This document shows positions 41,788-50,383 of a stretch of DNA of 64,000 nt, one piece after another. Each line of letters starts with the position of its first letter. The first letter of the stretch is position 1. The position numbers were made by a program, and so were the translations under genes. The DNA is taken from the NCBI RefSeq assembly GCF_038070105.1, contig NZ_JBBPBZ010000002.1, positions 3,144,501-3,208,500 on the forward strand, in the 5' to 3' direction. This DNA comes from Methylocystis sp. IM3 (GTDB lineage: Bacteria > Pseudomonadota > Alphaproteobacteria > Rhizobiales > Beijerinckiaceae). Under the pieces are notes generated by a model that worked only from the letters and a program-made list of their open reading frames with translations, was not told the origin of the DNA and did no database searches.

Positions 41788-42100
41788 AACACAAAATCGC
41801 GTCACTTGGGCGATCGACCGGATTCGGAGCGGGGGCTCCGCCGGCCGCGTGAGCGGGCTTGCGGCGAGGGGCCGCAGCCACTGGATCGACGGACGCGGGC
41901 AATGCTAAGGCAGTGCCGCGCGCAACGGAAATGGACGGCGTTCGCCGTGTCTGAGCGAGCCCGCGACGACGCAAGCAAGCAGCCCCAAACGGCGCAGGCG
42001 CGCCCCGCTGGAGCTCCCTGAAAAAGGGGCAGGCAGGCGCCATATAGAGGCAGGCGCCGGAAGAGGAGCGGTTCGCTAACCGCTTGAGAGGAAGATTTTC
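41788..42100. other. Intergenic region between amidase and PBP1A
   Basis: 313 bp of GC-rich non-coding sequence. I see no terminator with a T tract, no RNA gene and no convincing small gene. The last 50 bases contain GAGAGGAAG before the PBP1A ATG. Confidence 0.5.
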
Positions 42101-44503
42101 ATGCGACTTCTCGCAAGATTTCTAGGTTTTGTCTTTGCGACGGGCACGATCGTCTTCCTGATCGCCGCCGTCGCCGGCGCCGGGCTGATCTATTATTATT
42201 CGAAGGATCTGCCCGACACGGCGCAGCTCCAGAATTACGAGCCCCCGGTGACGACGCGGCTCCATGCGAGCGACGGCTCGATTCTCGCCGAATACTCGCG
42301 CGAGCGCCGCCTGTTCCTGCCGAGCTCGGCGATTCCCCCGCTCGTGAAGCAGGCCTTCATCTCCGCCGAAGACAAGAATTTCTATACGCACAACGGCGTC
42401 GATCCCGAGGGCGTGCTGCGCGCCGTCGGCGTGCTGCTCGAAGGCGGCCGCCACGTGCAGGGCGCCTCGACGATCACCCAGCAGGTCGCCAAGAACTTCC
42501 TCGTCGGCAACGAGCGCTCGATCGACCGCAAGATTCGCGAGGCGCTCATCTCCTTCCGCATCGAGGCGGCCTATTCCAAGGAGCGCATCCTCGAGCTCTA
42601 TCTCAACGAAATCTATCTCGGACTCGGCAATTACGGCGTCGCGGCCGCCGCGCTCAATTATTTCAACAAATCGGTCAACGAGCTGACGCTGGCCGAGGCC
42701 GCCTATCTCGCGGCTTTGCCCAAGGGGCCGAACAACTATCATCCCTTCCAGCATCGCGACCGCGCGATCGAGCGCCGCAACTATGTCATCGACCGCATGG
42801 AGGCCGACGGCTTCGTGACCCATGAGGAGGCGACGAAGGCCAAGGCCGAGCCGCTCGGGGTCAATCCGCGCGCGCTCTCGCCCAATACCTATGTCGCCGG
42901 CTATTTCGCCGAGGAAGTGCGCCGCGATCTGCTGGAGCGTTACAAGGAGAAGGGCCTCTACGAGGGCGGCCTGTCGGTGCGCACGACGCTCGACCCCAAG
43001 ATGCAGGCCTGGACCCGCAAGGCGCTCGCCGACGGCCTCGTGCGCTTCGACGAGGCGCATGGCTTCCGCGGCCCGATCAACCACATCGACGTCTCGTCCG
43101 ACTGGGGCGCGCCGCTCGCCAACATCCCTTCGCTCGGCGACATCAAGCCCTGGCGGCTCGCCGTCGTGCTCGATCTCACCGACGCCGGCGCGCGCATCGG
43201 CCTCCAGCCGGGCCGCGAGGCCTCGGGCGAGGTCGCCCGCGAGCGCGAGACGGGGACGCTCACCGCCGAAGGGATGCGCTGGACGGGCCGCAGCCCCAAG
43301 AGCGCGCTCACCGTCGGCGACGTCATCTATGTCGAGCCGATGATCGGCGCGCCGGGCCGCTACCGGCTGCGCCAGATCCCCGAAATCTCCGGCGCCATGG
43401 TGGCGATGGACCCCTATACGGGCCGCGTCTTCTCCATGGTGGGCGGCTTCTCCTTCGACCAGTCGGAGTTCAACCGCGCCACCCAGGCGCTGCGCCAGCC
43501 GGGCTCGTCCTTCAAGCCCTTCGTCTACGCCACGGCGCTCGACAATGGCTATACGCCCTCCTCCTCGATCCTGGACGAGCCGATCTCGATCCAGCAGGCC
43601 GACGGCAGCTACTGGACGCCCGAGAACTTCGAGGGCGGCCACGGCACGGGCGCGCATCCGCTGGACTATGGCGTCGCGCATTCCAAGAACATGATGACGG
43701 TGCGTCTCGCCAAGGACGTGGGCATGCCGCTCATCGCCGAATACGCCAAGCGGTTCGGCATCTACGACGACATGGGGCCCTATCTCTCCCTGTCGCTCGG
43801 CGCGGGCGAGACCACGCTGCTCAAGATGGTCACGGGCTATTCGATGTTCGCCAATGGCGGCAAGCGCATCAAGCCGACGCTGATCGACCGCGTGCAGGAC
43901 CGCTGGGGCAAGACCATCTACCGCCACGACGAGCGCCAGTGCCTCGGCTGCGACGCCGAGAAATGGGACAATCAGAACGAACCCAAGCTGATCGACAAGC
44001 GCGAGCAGGTGCTCGACCCGCTCACCGCCTATCAGATCACCACCATCATGGAGCATGTCGTCCAGCGCGGCACGGGCGTGTCGATCAAGTCGGTGGGCAA
44101 GCACCTCGCCGGCAAGACCGGCACGACCAATGAGGCGAAGGATCTCTGGTTCGTCGGCTATTCGCCCGATCTCTGCGTCGGCGTCTATATCGGCTACGAC
44201 CGGCCGCGCTCGCTCGGCAGCCACGCCCAGGCCGCCCTCTTCGCCGCGCCGATCTTCCGCGACTTCATGACGGTCGCGCTGAAGGACAAGCCCGACACGC
44301 CCTTCCGCGTGCCGCCGGGCATCAAGCTCATCTCGGTCAATCCGAGCTCGGGCCTGCGCACGGCGAGCGGCGGCGAGCTCTGGCCCTTCAAGCCCGGAAC
44401 GGCCCCGCCCGACTCCTATTCGGGCGGCGGCGACGGCCCGCGCCAAGTCAATACGCAGGACGTCGACCAGCGCGTCGGCACCGGAACCGGCGGGCTCTAT
44501 TGA
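42101..44503 (+). CDS. mrcA: Penicillin-binding protein 1A
   Basis: 800 residues, bifunctional class A PBP. An N-terminal membrane anchor (about 5-32) is followed by the GT51 glycosyltransferase domain with the catalytic Glu in AEDKNFYTHNGVDPEG and the QGASTITQQVAKN motif. After an OB-like insert, the transpeptidase domain carries PGSSFKPFVY (nucleophile Ser-x-x-Lys), SKNMM (SxN) and GKTGTTNE (KTG). It polymerises and cross-links peptidoglycan in the periplasm. AGAGGAAG precedes the ATG. The rne-amiC-mrcA neighbourhood is conserved in alphaproteobacteria. Confidence 0.96.
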   Translation: MRLLARFLGFVFATGTIVFLIAAVAGAGLIYYYSKDLPDTAQLQNYEPPVTTRLHASDGSILAEYSRERRLFLPSSAIPPLVKQAFISAEDKNFYTHNGVDPEGVLRAVGVLLEGGRHVQGASTITQQVAKNFLVGNERSIDRKIREALISFRIEAAYSKERILELYLNEIYLGLGNYGVAAAALNYFNKSVNELTLAEAAYLAALPKGPNNYHPFQHRDRAIERRNYVIDRMEADGFVTHEEATKAKAEPLGVNPRALSPNTYVAGYFAEEVRRDLLERYKEKGLYEGGLSVRTTLDPKMQAWTRKALADGLVRFDEAHGFRGPINHIDVSSDWGAPLANIPSLGDIKPWRLAVVLDLTDAGARIGLQPGREASGEVARERETGTLTAEGMRWTGRSPKSALTVGDVIYVEPMIGAPGRYRLRQIPEISGAMVAMDPYTGRVFSMVGGFSFDQSEFNRATQALRQPGSSFKPFVYATALDNGYTPSSSILDEPISIQQADGSYWTPENFEGGHGTGAHPLDYGVAHSKNMMTVRLAKDVGMPLIAEYAKRFGIYDDMGPYLSLSLGAGETTLLKMVTGYSMFANGGKRIKPTLIDRVQDRWGKTIYRHDERQCLGCDAEKWDNQNEPKLIDKREQVLDPLTAYQITTIMEHVVQRGTGVSIKSVGKHLAGKTGTTNEAKDLWFVGYSPDLCVGVYIGYDRPRSLGSHAQAALFAAPIFRDFMTVALKDKPDTPFRVPPGIKLISVNPSSGLRTASGGELWPFKPGTAPPDSYSGGGDGPRQVNTQDVDQRVGTGTGGLY

Positions 44504-44508
44504 TCCCG

Positions 44509-44550
44509 AACGGCGGATGAGGCCAAAAGGCGTCATCCGCCGTTTTCTTT
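44509..44550 (+). terminator. Terminator of PBP1A gene
   Basis: AACGGCGGATGA and TCATCCGCCGTT form a perfect 12-bp stem with a 12-base loop, followed by TTCTTT. It begins 6 bp after the stop codon. Confidence 0.9.
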
Positions 44551-44564
44551 TCCGGAGCGCCCCG

Positions 44565-45356
44565 ATGACCCCCGAAGCCTCGCCGGTCGAGATCGCGATC
44601 GACGGCCCAATCGCGACGCTGACGCTGAACAGCCCCGGCTCGCGCAATGCCCTGTCGCGCGCGCTTATGGCCGATTTGTCGGCGGCGCTCGAGGATGTCG
44701 CCGCGCGGCGGGGCATTCGGGTCGTTTTGCTGCAGGCGGAGGGTCCGGCCTTTTGCGCCGGCCACGATCTCAAGGAGCTGACCGCCCGCCGCAATGACCC
44801 CGACCGCGGCCGCGCATTCTTCGAGGAGACCATGCGCGCCTGCTCCGCGCTGATGCAGAGCATCGTGGCCCTGCCCCAGCCCGTCATCGCCGCCGTCGAC
44901 GAGATGGCCACGGCCGCGGGTTGTCAGCTCGTGGCGAGCTGCGATCTCGCCGTCGCCGGTCCGCGCGCGCGCTTCTGCACGCCGGGCGTCGACATCGGCC
45001 TCTTTTGCTCGACCCCCGCCGTCGCCCTCGCCCGCGCCGTCGCGCCGAAACAGGCGATGGAGATGCTTCTGACCGGCGCGCCCATCGGGGCCGAGGAGGC
45101 GCTGCGCATCGGGCTCGTCAATCGCGTCTCTCCCGACGGCGCACGCACCGGCGCGCTGGCCCTCGCCGAGCAGATCGCCAGAAAATCGCCGGAAGCCATC
45201 CGCTTCGGCAAACGCGCCTTCTACGCCCAGCGCGAGAAGCCGCTCGCCGAAGCCTATGCGCTCGCGAGCGCCGTCATGACCGAGAACATGCTGGCCGACG
45301 ACGCCAAGGAGGGGATCGCGGCCTTTCTGGAAAAGCGCGCGCCGGCCTGGGGCTGA
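44565..45356 (+). CDS. Enoyl-CoA hydratase
   Basis: 263 residues, crotonase superfamily. The oxyanion-hole motifs are AFCAGHDLKEL in the first half and AATAAGCQLVASCDLAVAG (read from MATAAG) in the second. The HDLKEL motif and the Cys-rich CDLAVA segment match enoyl-CoA hydratase/isomerase proteins annotated in fatty-acid and branched-chain degradation. The acidic catalytic pair is not fully clear: the position after the second oxyanion motif reads TPGVDIGLFCS. A GGAG lies before the ATG at 44565. It starts 15 bp past the PBP1A terminator. Confidence 0.84.
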   Translation: MTPEASPVEIAIDGPIATLTLNSPGSRNALSRALMADLSAALEDVAARRGIRVVLLQAEGPAFCAGHDLKELTARRNDPDRGRAFFEETMRACSALMQSIVALPQPVIAAVDEMATAAGCQLVASCDLAVAGPRARFCTPGVDIGLFCSTPAVALARAVAPKQAMEMLLTGAPIGAEEALRIGLVNRVSPDGARTGALALAEQIARKSPEAIRFGKRAFYAQREKPLAEAYALASAVMTENMLADDAKEGIAAFLEKRAPAWG

Positions 45357-45374
45357 GCGGCCGGGCGCGGCGGC

Positions 45375-46046
45375 TCACTCCCCGAGATTGCGCAGCGCCG
45401 CGGCGGCCGCGAAGGGACAAAGCGCCAAAGCGACGAGGGTGATGGCGCAGAGGATGGAGAAGGGCGACAGGAAGGAGACCGTGCCCCCCGTCGCGGCCTC
45501 CGACGCCGAAACGCCGAAGATCAGCACCGGGATCGTCAGCGGCAGGACGAGCAGCGCCATGAGCAGGCCGCCGCGCCGCACGGTGACGGTCGCCGCCGCG
45601 CCGATCGCGCCGATGAGGGTCAGCGCCGGCGTGCCGACGAGGAGCGTCGCCACGACGCCGGCGAGCGCCATCGTCTCCTGCTGGAGCATCAGGCCCAGAA
45701 AGGGCGCCGCGACGATGAGCGGCAGCCCCGTCGCCGCCCAATGCGCCGCGCATTTGACGAGCACGGCGAGTTCCAGCGGCGTATCGGAAAGATGCAGGAG
45801 ATCGAGCGAGCCGTCCTCGGCGTCCGCCTGAAACAGCCGGTCGAAGGCGAGAAGGCTCGCGAGCAGCGCCGCGATCCACAGGATCGCCGGACCGATGCGC
45901 GCCAAGAGATTGGGGTCCGGCCCGACCGCGAAGGGCACGATGGCGACGAGGGTGAGGAAGAACACGACGCCCATGGCGCCCGAGCCGCCGACCCGCCGGG
46001 CGATGCGCCATTCGCGCAGGAAGAGGGCGGAAAGCGGCGCGGTCAT
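45375..46046 (-). CDS. ccmB: Heme exporter protein CcmB
   Basis: 223 residues with six membrane helices, membrane subunit of the CcmABCD complex that releases holo-CcmE during cytochrome c maturation. The FLREWRIARR start and the DGSLDLLHLSDTPLELAVLVK loop are typical of CcmB. The ATG at 46046 overlaps the ccmA stop by 4 bp. ccmC, ccmD and ccmE are not next to it, so the rest of the ccm system must lie outside this window. Confidence 0.93.
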   Translation of the reverse strand: MTAPLSALFLREWRIARRVGGSGAMGVVFFLTLVAIVPFAVGPDPNLLARIGPAILWIAALLASLLAFDRLFQADAEDGSLDLLHLSDTPLELAVLVKCAAHWAATGLPLIVAAPFLGLMLQQETMALAGVVATLLVGTPALTLIGAIGAAATVTVRRGGLLMALLVLPLTIPVLIFGVSASEAATGGTVSFLSPFSILCAITLVALALCPFAAAAALRNLGE

Positions 46047-46717
46047 TGCGGGGCTCCGAGCGGCAGTTCGCCCGCCTCCTCGAGCCCCAATGGCTCGTGG
46101 GTCGCGGCGACGATGAGTCCGCCGAGGGCGCAATGATCGCGCAGCACGGCGGCGAATTTCTCGCGCGAGGCGCGGTCGAGCGCGGTCAGGGGCTCGTCGA
46201 GCAGCCACAGCGGCCGGAAGGCGACGAGCAGCCGCGCGAGCGCCGCGCGCCGTTTCTGCCCCGCCGACAGCGCCCCGAAAGGCGCATGGCGCGCATGGGT
46301 GAGCCCGACCATCGCGAGCGCCTCGGCGACCGGGCGGCTGCGGCGATCCTCCCCCCGGCCAAGATAATTCGCCCAGAAATCGAGATTCTCCTCGAGCGTG
46401 AGCGCCGCCTTCATGCCGTCGGCGTGGGCAAGGTAATGCGCCGACTGGGCAAGCTCGCGATCCTCTCCCGCCCCCTCGAGCGCGACTGTTCCGGCCGCCA
46501 TGGGCAGCAGGCCGGCGATCGCCCGCAGCAAGGTGGATTTGCCGACGCCGTTGCGCCCGGTCACGACCAGCGCCTCGCCGCCCGAAAGCGAGAAACTCAC
46601 GCCCGACAAGACGGGCCGGCCGCCGCGCGCGACGGCGAGATTCTCGACCCTGAGCTTCGGGACGGCGTGGCGCTCGGCGTGGGGAGCGGCGTGAGGGCGC
46701 TTCGGGCTTGTCTCCAT
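46043..46717 (-). CDS. ccmA: Heme exporter ATP-binding protein CcmA
   Basis: 224 residues from the ATG at 46717. ABC ATPase of system I cytochrome c biogenesis: Walker A VVTGRNGVGKSTLLRAIAGL, signature FGALSAGQKRRAALARLL with the SAGQ variant typical of CcmA, Walker B LWLLDEPLTALD and the H-loop ATHEP. Together with CcmB it uses ATP to release heme-loaded CcmE. The first 19 residues before LRVENLAV are a non-conserved, His/Pro-rich extension. Confidence 0.93.
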   Translation of the reverse strand: METSPKRPHAAPHAERHAVPKLRVENLAVARGGRPVLSGVSFSLSGGEALVVTGRNGVGKSTLLRAIAGLLPMAAGTVALEGAGEDRELAQSAHYLAHADGMKAALTLEENLDFWANYLGRGEDRRSRPVAEALAMVGLTHARHAPFGALSAGQKRRAALARLLVAFRPLWLLDEPLTALDRASREKFAAVLRDHCALGGLIVAATHEPLGLEEAGELPLGAPQ

Positions 46718-46912
46718 CGGGGAAGCCAATAGAGAAAGCCGCGCCAAAGCGCCATAGGCGCCGCGCCCGCCCGCCTGCCCGGCGGAGAGGCGCACTGGCG
46801 CGCGGGGGCTCGGGGTGATAAGGGACGCGATCACTTCAAGGGGGCCTTCCGCCCCGATTCTTCGTGAAACATGTGCGCGCGGCGCGCCAGGCCATCAGGG
46901 ACTGCGAATTCA

Positions 46913-48157
46913 GTGACGAGACACAGAAGCCTCTCGGATTACGCGTCGCGGCGATTCCGCCTTGCCGGCAACGCCCTCCTCGAATTCAACAATCCGTTCT
47001 TCGCCCAGATCGACAAGCTGAAGGCGGACTTCGAGGCCAATGGCGTCCATTTCGTCAGCTTCGCCAATTACGACTATCTGGGCCTCGCCAACCATCCGCG
47101 CATCCGCGAGGCGGCCAAAGAGGAGGTCGACGGACTCGGCATTGGCGCGCTCGCCTCGCGGCTCGTCGGCGGCGAACGCACGACGCACAAGCAATTCGAG
47201 GCCGAGATCGCCAAATTCATCGGCATGGAAAGCGCGCTGGCGCTCGTCTCCGGCTATCTCGCCAATGTGACGACCATCGCCTATCTCATGAACGGCAAGC
47301 GCGACGCCATCTTCATCGACGAGCTCGCGCACAACAGCATCGTTTATGGCGCCGAGGGCGCGCCGGCCCATGTCGTGAAGTTCCGTCACAACGACATGGA
47401 CCATCTCGACCATCTGCTGGCCCGCCACCGCGAGGAATATCGCAACGTGCTCGTGGTGGTCGAGGGCGTCTACAGCATGGACGGCGACACGGCCGACCTG
47501 CCGCGCCTCTATGCGCTCAAGGACAAATACAAGATCTGGCTGATGGTCGACGAGGCCCATTCCCTCGGCGTCCTCGGCGCGACAGGCCGCGGCCTCGCCG
47601 AGCATCAGGGCGTTGATCCGGGCCACATCGATCTGATCATCGGCACGCTTTCAAAGAGTCTCGCGTCCTGCGGCGGCTATGTCTGCGCCAAAAAGGAAGT
47701 GATCGACTGGTTCCGCTTCACGCTGCCGGGCTTCGTTTACAGCGTCGGCTTCTCGCCCGTCGTTCTCGCGGCGGCGCGCACCGCGCTGACGCTCATGCAG
47801 GAAGAGACCTGGCGCATCGACAAGCTTGCGAAAAACGCCGAACTCTTCCGACAGGTGGCGCACGAAAACGGCTTCTCGACGGGCCCGGCCATCGGCCGCG
47901 GCGTGGTGCCGATCCTCTTCGAGAGCGACCTCGAAACCATGTGGGCGGCGCGTCACCTGCTCGAAAAGGGCTATTACGTGCCCCCGGTCGTGCGCATCGG
48001 CGTGCCCAAGGATGGGCCGCGTCTTCGTTTCTTCTTCTCCGCCAATCACACGGAGGCCGAAATCCGCGGCGTGGTCCAGGCGCTGCGCGAGATTCCGCCC
48101 GTCTCTGAAGAAGCGCAGCGCATCGTGGCCGCCGCCATGTCCGGCGCCGCCGCGTGA
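46913..48157 (+). CDS. Alpha-oxoamine synthase, candidate serine palmitoyltransferase
   Basis: About 414 residues from the GTG at 46913, which follows CAGGG; an ATG at 46871 would add 14 poorly conserved residues. It is a fold-type I PLP enzyme of the family that joins an amino acid to an acyl thioester: SFANYDYLGLANHP and GIGALASRLVGGERTTHKQFE match this family, MVDEAHSLGVLGATGRG is the PLP-ring Asp/His region, and TLSKSLASCGGY holds the Schiff-base Lys248. Family members are serine palmitoyltransferase, BioF, Kbl, HemA and CqsA. The three following genes make serine palmitoyltransferase (first step of sphingoid base synthesis) the best guess, but substrate specificity is inferred from context only. 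Confidence 0.85.
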   Translation: MTRHRSLSDYASRRFRLAGNALLEFNNPFFAQIDKLKADFEANGVHFVSFANYDYLGLANHPRIREAAKEEVDGLGIGALASRLVGGERTTHKQFEAEIAKFIGMESALALVSGYLANVTTIAYLMNGKRDAIFIDELAHNSIVYGAEGAPAHVVKFRHNDMDHLDHLLARHREEYRNVLVVVEGVYSMDGDTADLPRLYALKDKYKIWLMVDEAHSLGVLGATGRGLAEHQGVDPGHIDLIIGTLSKSLASCGGYVCAKKEVIDWFRFTLPGFVYSVGFSPVVLAAARTALTLMQEETWRIDKLAKNAELFRQVAHENGFSTGPAIGRGVVPILFESDLETMWAARHLLEKGYYVPPVVRIGVPKDGPRLRFFFSANHTEAEIRGVVQALREIPPVSEEAQRIVAAAMSGAAA

Positions 48158-48225
48158 ACGCGGCGCCTTCCGCGTCATCTTGACGCCCTTTTGCGCAGAG
48201 TTTTTGAAGAGTAGGAATTTGAGAT

Positions 48226-49386
48226 ATGGCGCGAATCGACATCGTTCCGGTCGCGGGACTTTCGCATTTTCTTACCTTCTGCAAGCTGCCGCGCCTTCTC
48301 TACAAGGGCGCGCCGGGTTTCGCGGCGCCGCTCGACCTCGAACGCTGGACGCTCTTCGCCCATTTCCTCAATCCGCATTACAAGCTCGTCGAGGACCAGA
48401 AATTCCTCGCCCGCCGCGACGGGGAATGGGTCGGCCGCATCTCCGCCCATGTCTACAAGGACGGGATCACGCCCGTCGGCGCGAGCCCGGCGCAATTCGG
48501 CGCGCTCGACGCCGTGGATGATCCCGCGGTCGTCCGGGCGCTGACGGAGGCCGCCGAGGGCTGGCTCGCGGAAAAGGGCGCGACCCGAATCAACGGCCCC
48601 TTCTCGCCGACCATCAATGGCGAATGCGGCATGCTGGTCGAGGGCTTCGAGGCGACGCCCATGATTTTCATGCCCTGGCACCCGCCCTATCTCTCGCGCC
48701 ATCTGGAGGCGCTGGGCTATGGCAAGGCCAAGGATCTCCTCTCCTATCGCTTCGCCATCGACGAGGCCCTGCTCAACGAGAAGCCCCGCATCACCAGCCG
48801 CAAGGAATGGCGCGACCGCCTGACGCTTCGCCCGCTCGATATGGCGAAGCTCAAGACCGGCGAGACGGCTCTGATGGAGGAGCTCTTCAACGACGGCTGG
48901 AGCGAGAACTGGGGCTTCGTGCCCTTCACCAAGGCGGAGTTCGACTCGACGGCCGACGCGCTCAAGCTCGTCATGCCGCCGGAATTCGGCGTCGTCGCCG
49001 AGCTCGACGGCAAGCCGCAGTCCTTCGTCATCGCGCTGCCTAATCTCTTCGAGATCGTCTCCGATTTCGACGGCCGGCTTTTCCCCTTCGGCCTGCCGAA
49101 GCTGATTTCACGCATGCGCAACCACAAATTCGACGCGGCGCGCATCGTTTTGCTCGGCACGCGCAAGGCGTTGCAGAACAGCGCCACCGGCGGCGCCGTT
49201 CTGCTCGGCATGATCGAGGAGATGCGCCGGCGCGGCGCCTCGGCCTCGCTCAGGAATCTCGAAGCCGGCTGGGTGCTCGAGGACAATATCGCCATGCGCC
49301 GTCCGATCGAAATGTTCGGCGGGCAGATCGACAAGATCCACCGCATTTACGAGAAGCGTCTCGACAGTTCGGGAGCATCTTCATGA
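48226..49386 (+). CDS. GNAT-like acyltransferase, candidate bacterial ceramide synthase
   Basis: 386 residues. The body reads as GNAT-type sequence: an N-terminal FCKLPRLLYKGAPGFAAPLDLE segment, INGPFSPTINGECGMLVEGF, a central DMAKLKTGETALMEELFNDGW region and a C-terminal block ending NLEAGWVLEDNIAMRRPIE. In Caulobacter the ceramide synthase bCerS is a GNAT-superfamily protein required to N-acylate the sphingoid base. This gene sits between a serine-palmitoyltransferase-like gene and a ceramide-desaturase-like gene, so the same role is plausible. It is usually annotated only as an N-acetyltransferase. It starts 68 bp after the preceding gene and overlaps the desaturase gene by 4 bp. Confidence 0.75.
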   Translation: MARIDIVPVAGLSHFLTFCKLPRLLYKGAPGFAAPLDLERWTLFAHFLNPHYKLVEDQKFLARRDGEWVGRISAHVYKDGITPVGASPAQFGALDAVDDPAVVRALTEAAEGWLAEKGATRINGPFSPTINGECGMLVEGFEATPMIFMPWHPPYLSRHLEALGYGKAKDLLSYRFAIDEALLNEKPRITSRKEWRDRLTLRPLDMAKLKTGETALMEELFNDGWSENWGFVPFTKAEFDSTADALKLVMPPEFGVVAELDGKPQSFVIALPNLFEIVSDFDGRLFPFGLPKLISRMRNHKFDAARIVLLGTRKALQNSATGGAVLLGMIEEMRRRGASASLRNLEAGWVLEDNIAMRRPIEMFGGQIDKIHRIYEKRLDSSGASS

Positions 49387-50378
49387 CCGGCATTTCCGTC
49401 ACCGCCCAGGGCGCCGACCGCTCGCATGTCGAACGCCGGCGCCAGATCCTCGAAAAATATCCGCAGGTGCGGGAGCTCTTCGGCAAGGACCCTGTTACCT
49501 TCAGGATCACCGCCGGCATATTCGCCCTGCAATTCGCCATCTCCGCCTGGCTCGGCTGGCTCGGCCTCTCCTATTGGTGGCTGTCGCTCATCCTCGCGAT
49601 TTGCGTCGGCGCCTTCGCCAATCACGCCAATTTCGTCGTCATTCACGACGCGATTCACAATTGCGTGTTCGAGAGCCCGCTCGCCAACAAATGGACGGCG
49701 ATCCTCGCCGATCTGCCCAACGCCTTTCCGACCGCGATGGGCTTTCGCTGCTACCACATCAAGCACCATTCGCATCTCTCGGCCTATGATTACGACGCCG
49801 ACATTCCGAGCGAATGGGAAGTCGAGTGGGTGGGCAACAGCACATGGCGAAAGGCGCTTTGGCTCTTCGGCTTCCCCGCCATTCAGCTCGCGCGCCTGTC
49901 GCGGCTGAAGGGGACCGTGCCGATCATGGGCAAATGGACCTATATCAACATCGCGGTCATCGTCGCCTTCGATCTCTTCATGCTCTGGACCTTCGGCCCC
50001 AACGCCCTGCTCTATCTCTTCTTCTCCTTCTGGTTTTCGGTCGGCGGCCTGCATCCGTTGAGCGCGCGCTGGCTTCAGGAGCATTTCGCCTTCGGACCCC
50101 ATCAGGGTACTTTCGACTATTACGGGCCGCTGAACCGGCTCGCGCTCAACATCGGCTACCACAACGAGCACCACGACTTTCACGAAATTCCGTGGACGCG
50201 TCTCCCCGAGCTGAAGGCGATGGCGCCGGAATTCTACGATACGCTGCGCGCCCACCGTTCCTGGGTGGCGCTGCTCGTCACTTTCGTCTTCGATCCGACC
50301 TATTCGCTCGGCACGCGTTCTGAAAATGTCACGCAGGCGGCCGAACCTACCCCTCCGGTCGCGGCCCCCGCGGAGTAA
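49383..50378 (+). CDS. DEGS-like sphingolipid (dihydroceramide) delta4-desaturase
   Basis: 331 residues, membrane di-iron fatty-acid desaturase family with about four hydrophobic helices. The three His boxes are HDAIH (His88, His92), HIKHH (His125, His128, His129) and HNEHH (His260, His263, His264). The last lies in GYHNEHHDFHEIPWTRLP, which is nearly the diagnostic motif of eukaryotic sphingolipid delta4-desaturases (DEGS/DES1), and HPLSARWLQEHF upstream also matches DEGS. Those enzymes convert dihydroceramide to ceramide at the endoplasmic reticulum. Here the protein would act in the inner membrane. It overlaps the acyltransferase gene by 4 bp. A general acyl-lipid desaturase role is the main alternative. 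Confidence 0.85.
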   Translation: MTGISVTAQGADRSHVERRRQILEKYPQVRELFGKDPVTFRITAGIFALQFAISAWLGWLGLSYWWLSLILAICVGAFANHANFVVIHDAIHNCVFESPLANKWTAILADLPNAFPTAMGFRCYHIKHHSHLSAYDYDADIPSEWEVEWVGNSTWRKALWLFGFPAIQLARLSRLKGTVPIMGKWTYINIAVIVAFDLFMLWTFGPNALLYLFFSFWFSVGGLHPLSARWLQEHFAFGPHQGTFDYYGPLNRLALNIGYHNEHHDFHEIPWTRLPELKAMAPEFYDTLRAHRSWVALLVTFVFDPTYSLGTRSENVTQAAEPTPPVAAPAE

Positions 50379-50383
50379 GCCAA

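Noticed and set aside
42122..44911. 929-codon minus-strand open frame over PBP1A
   Set aside because: Antisense to PBP1A, crossing a terminator and the next gene; no domain.
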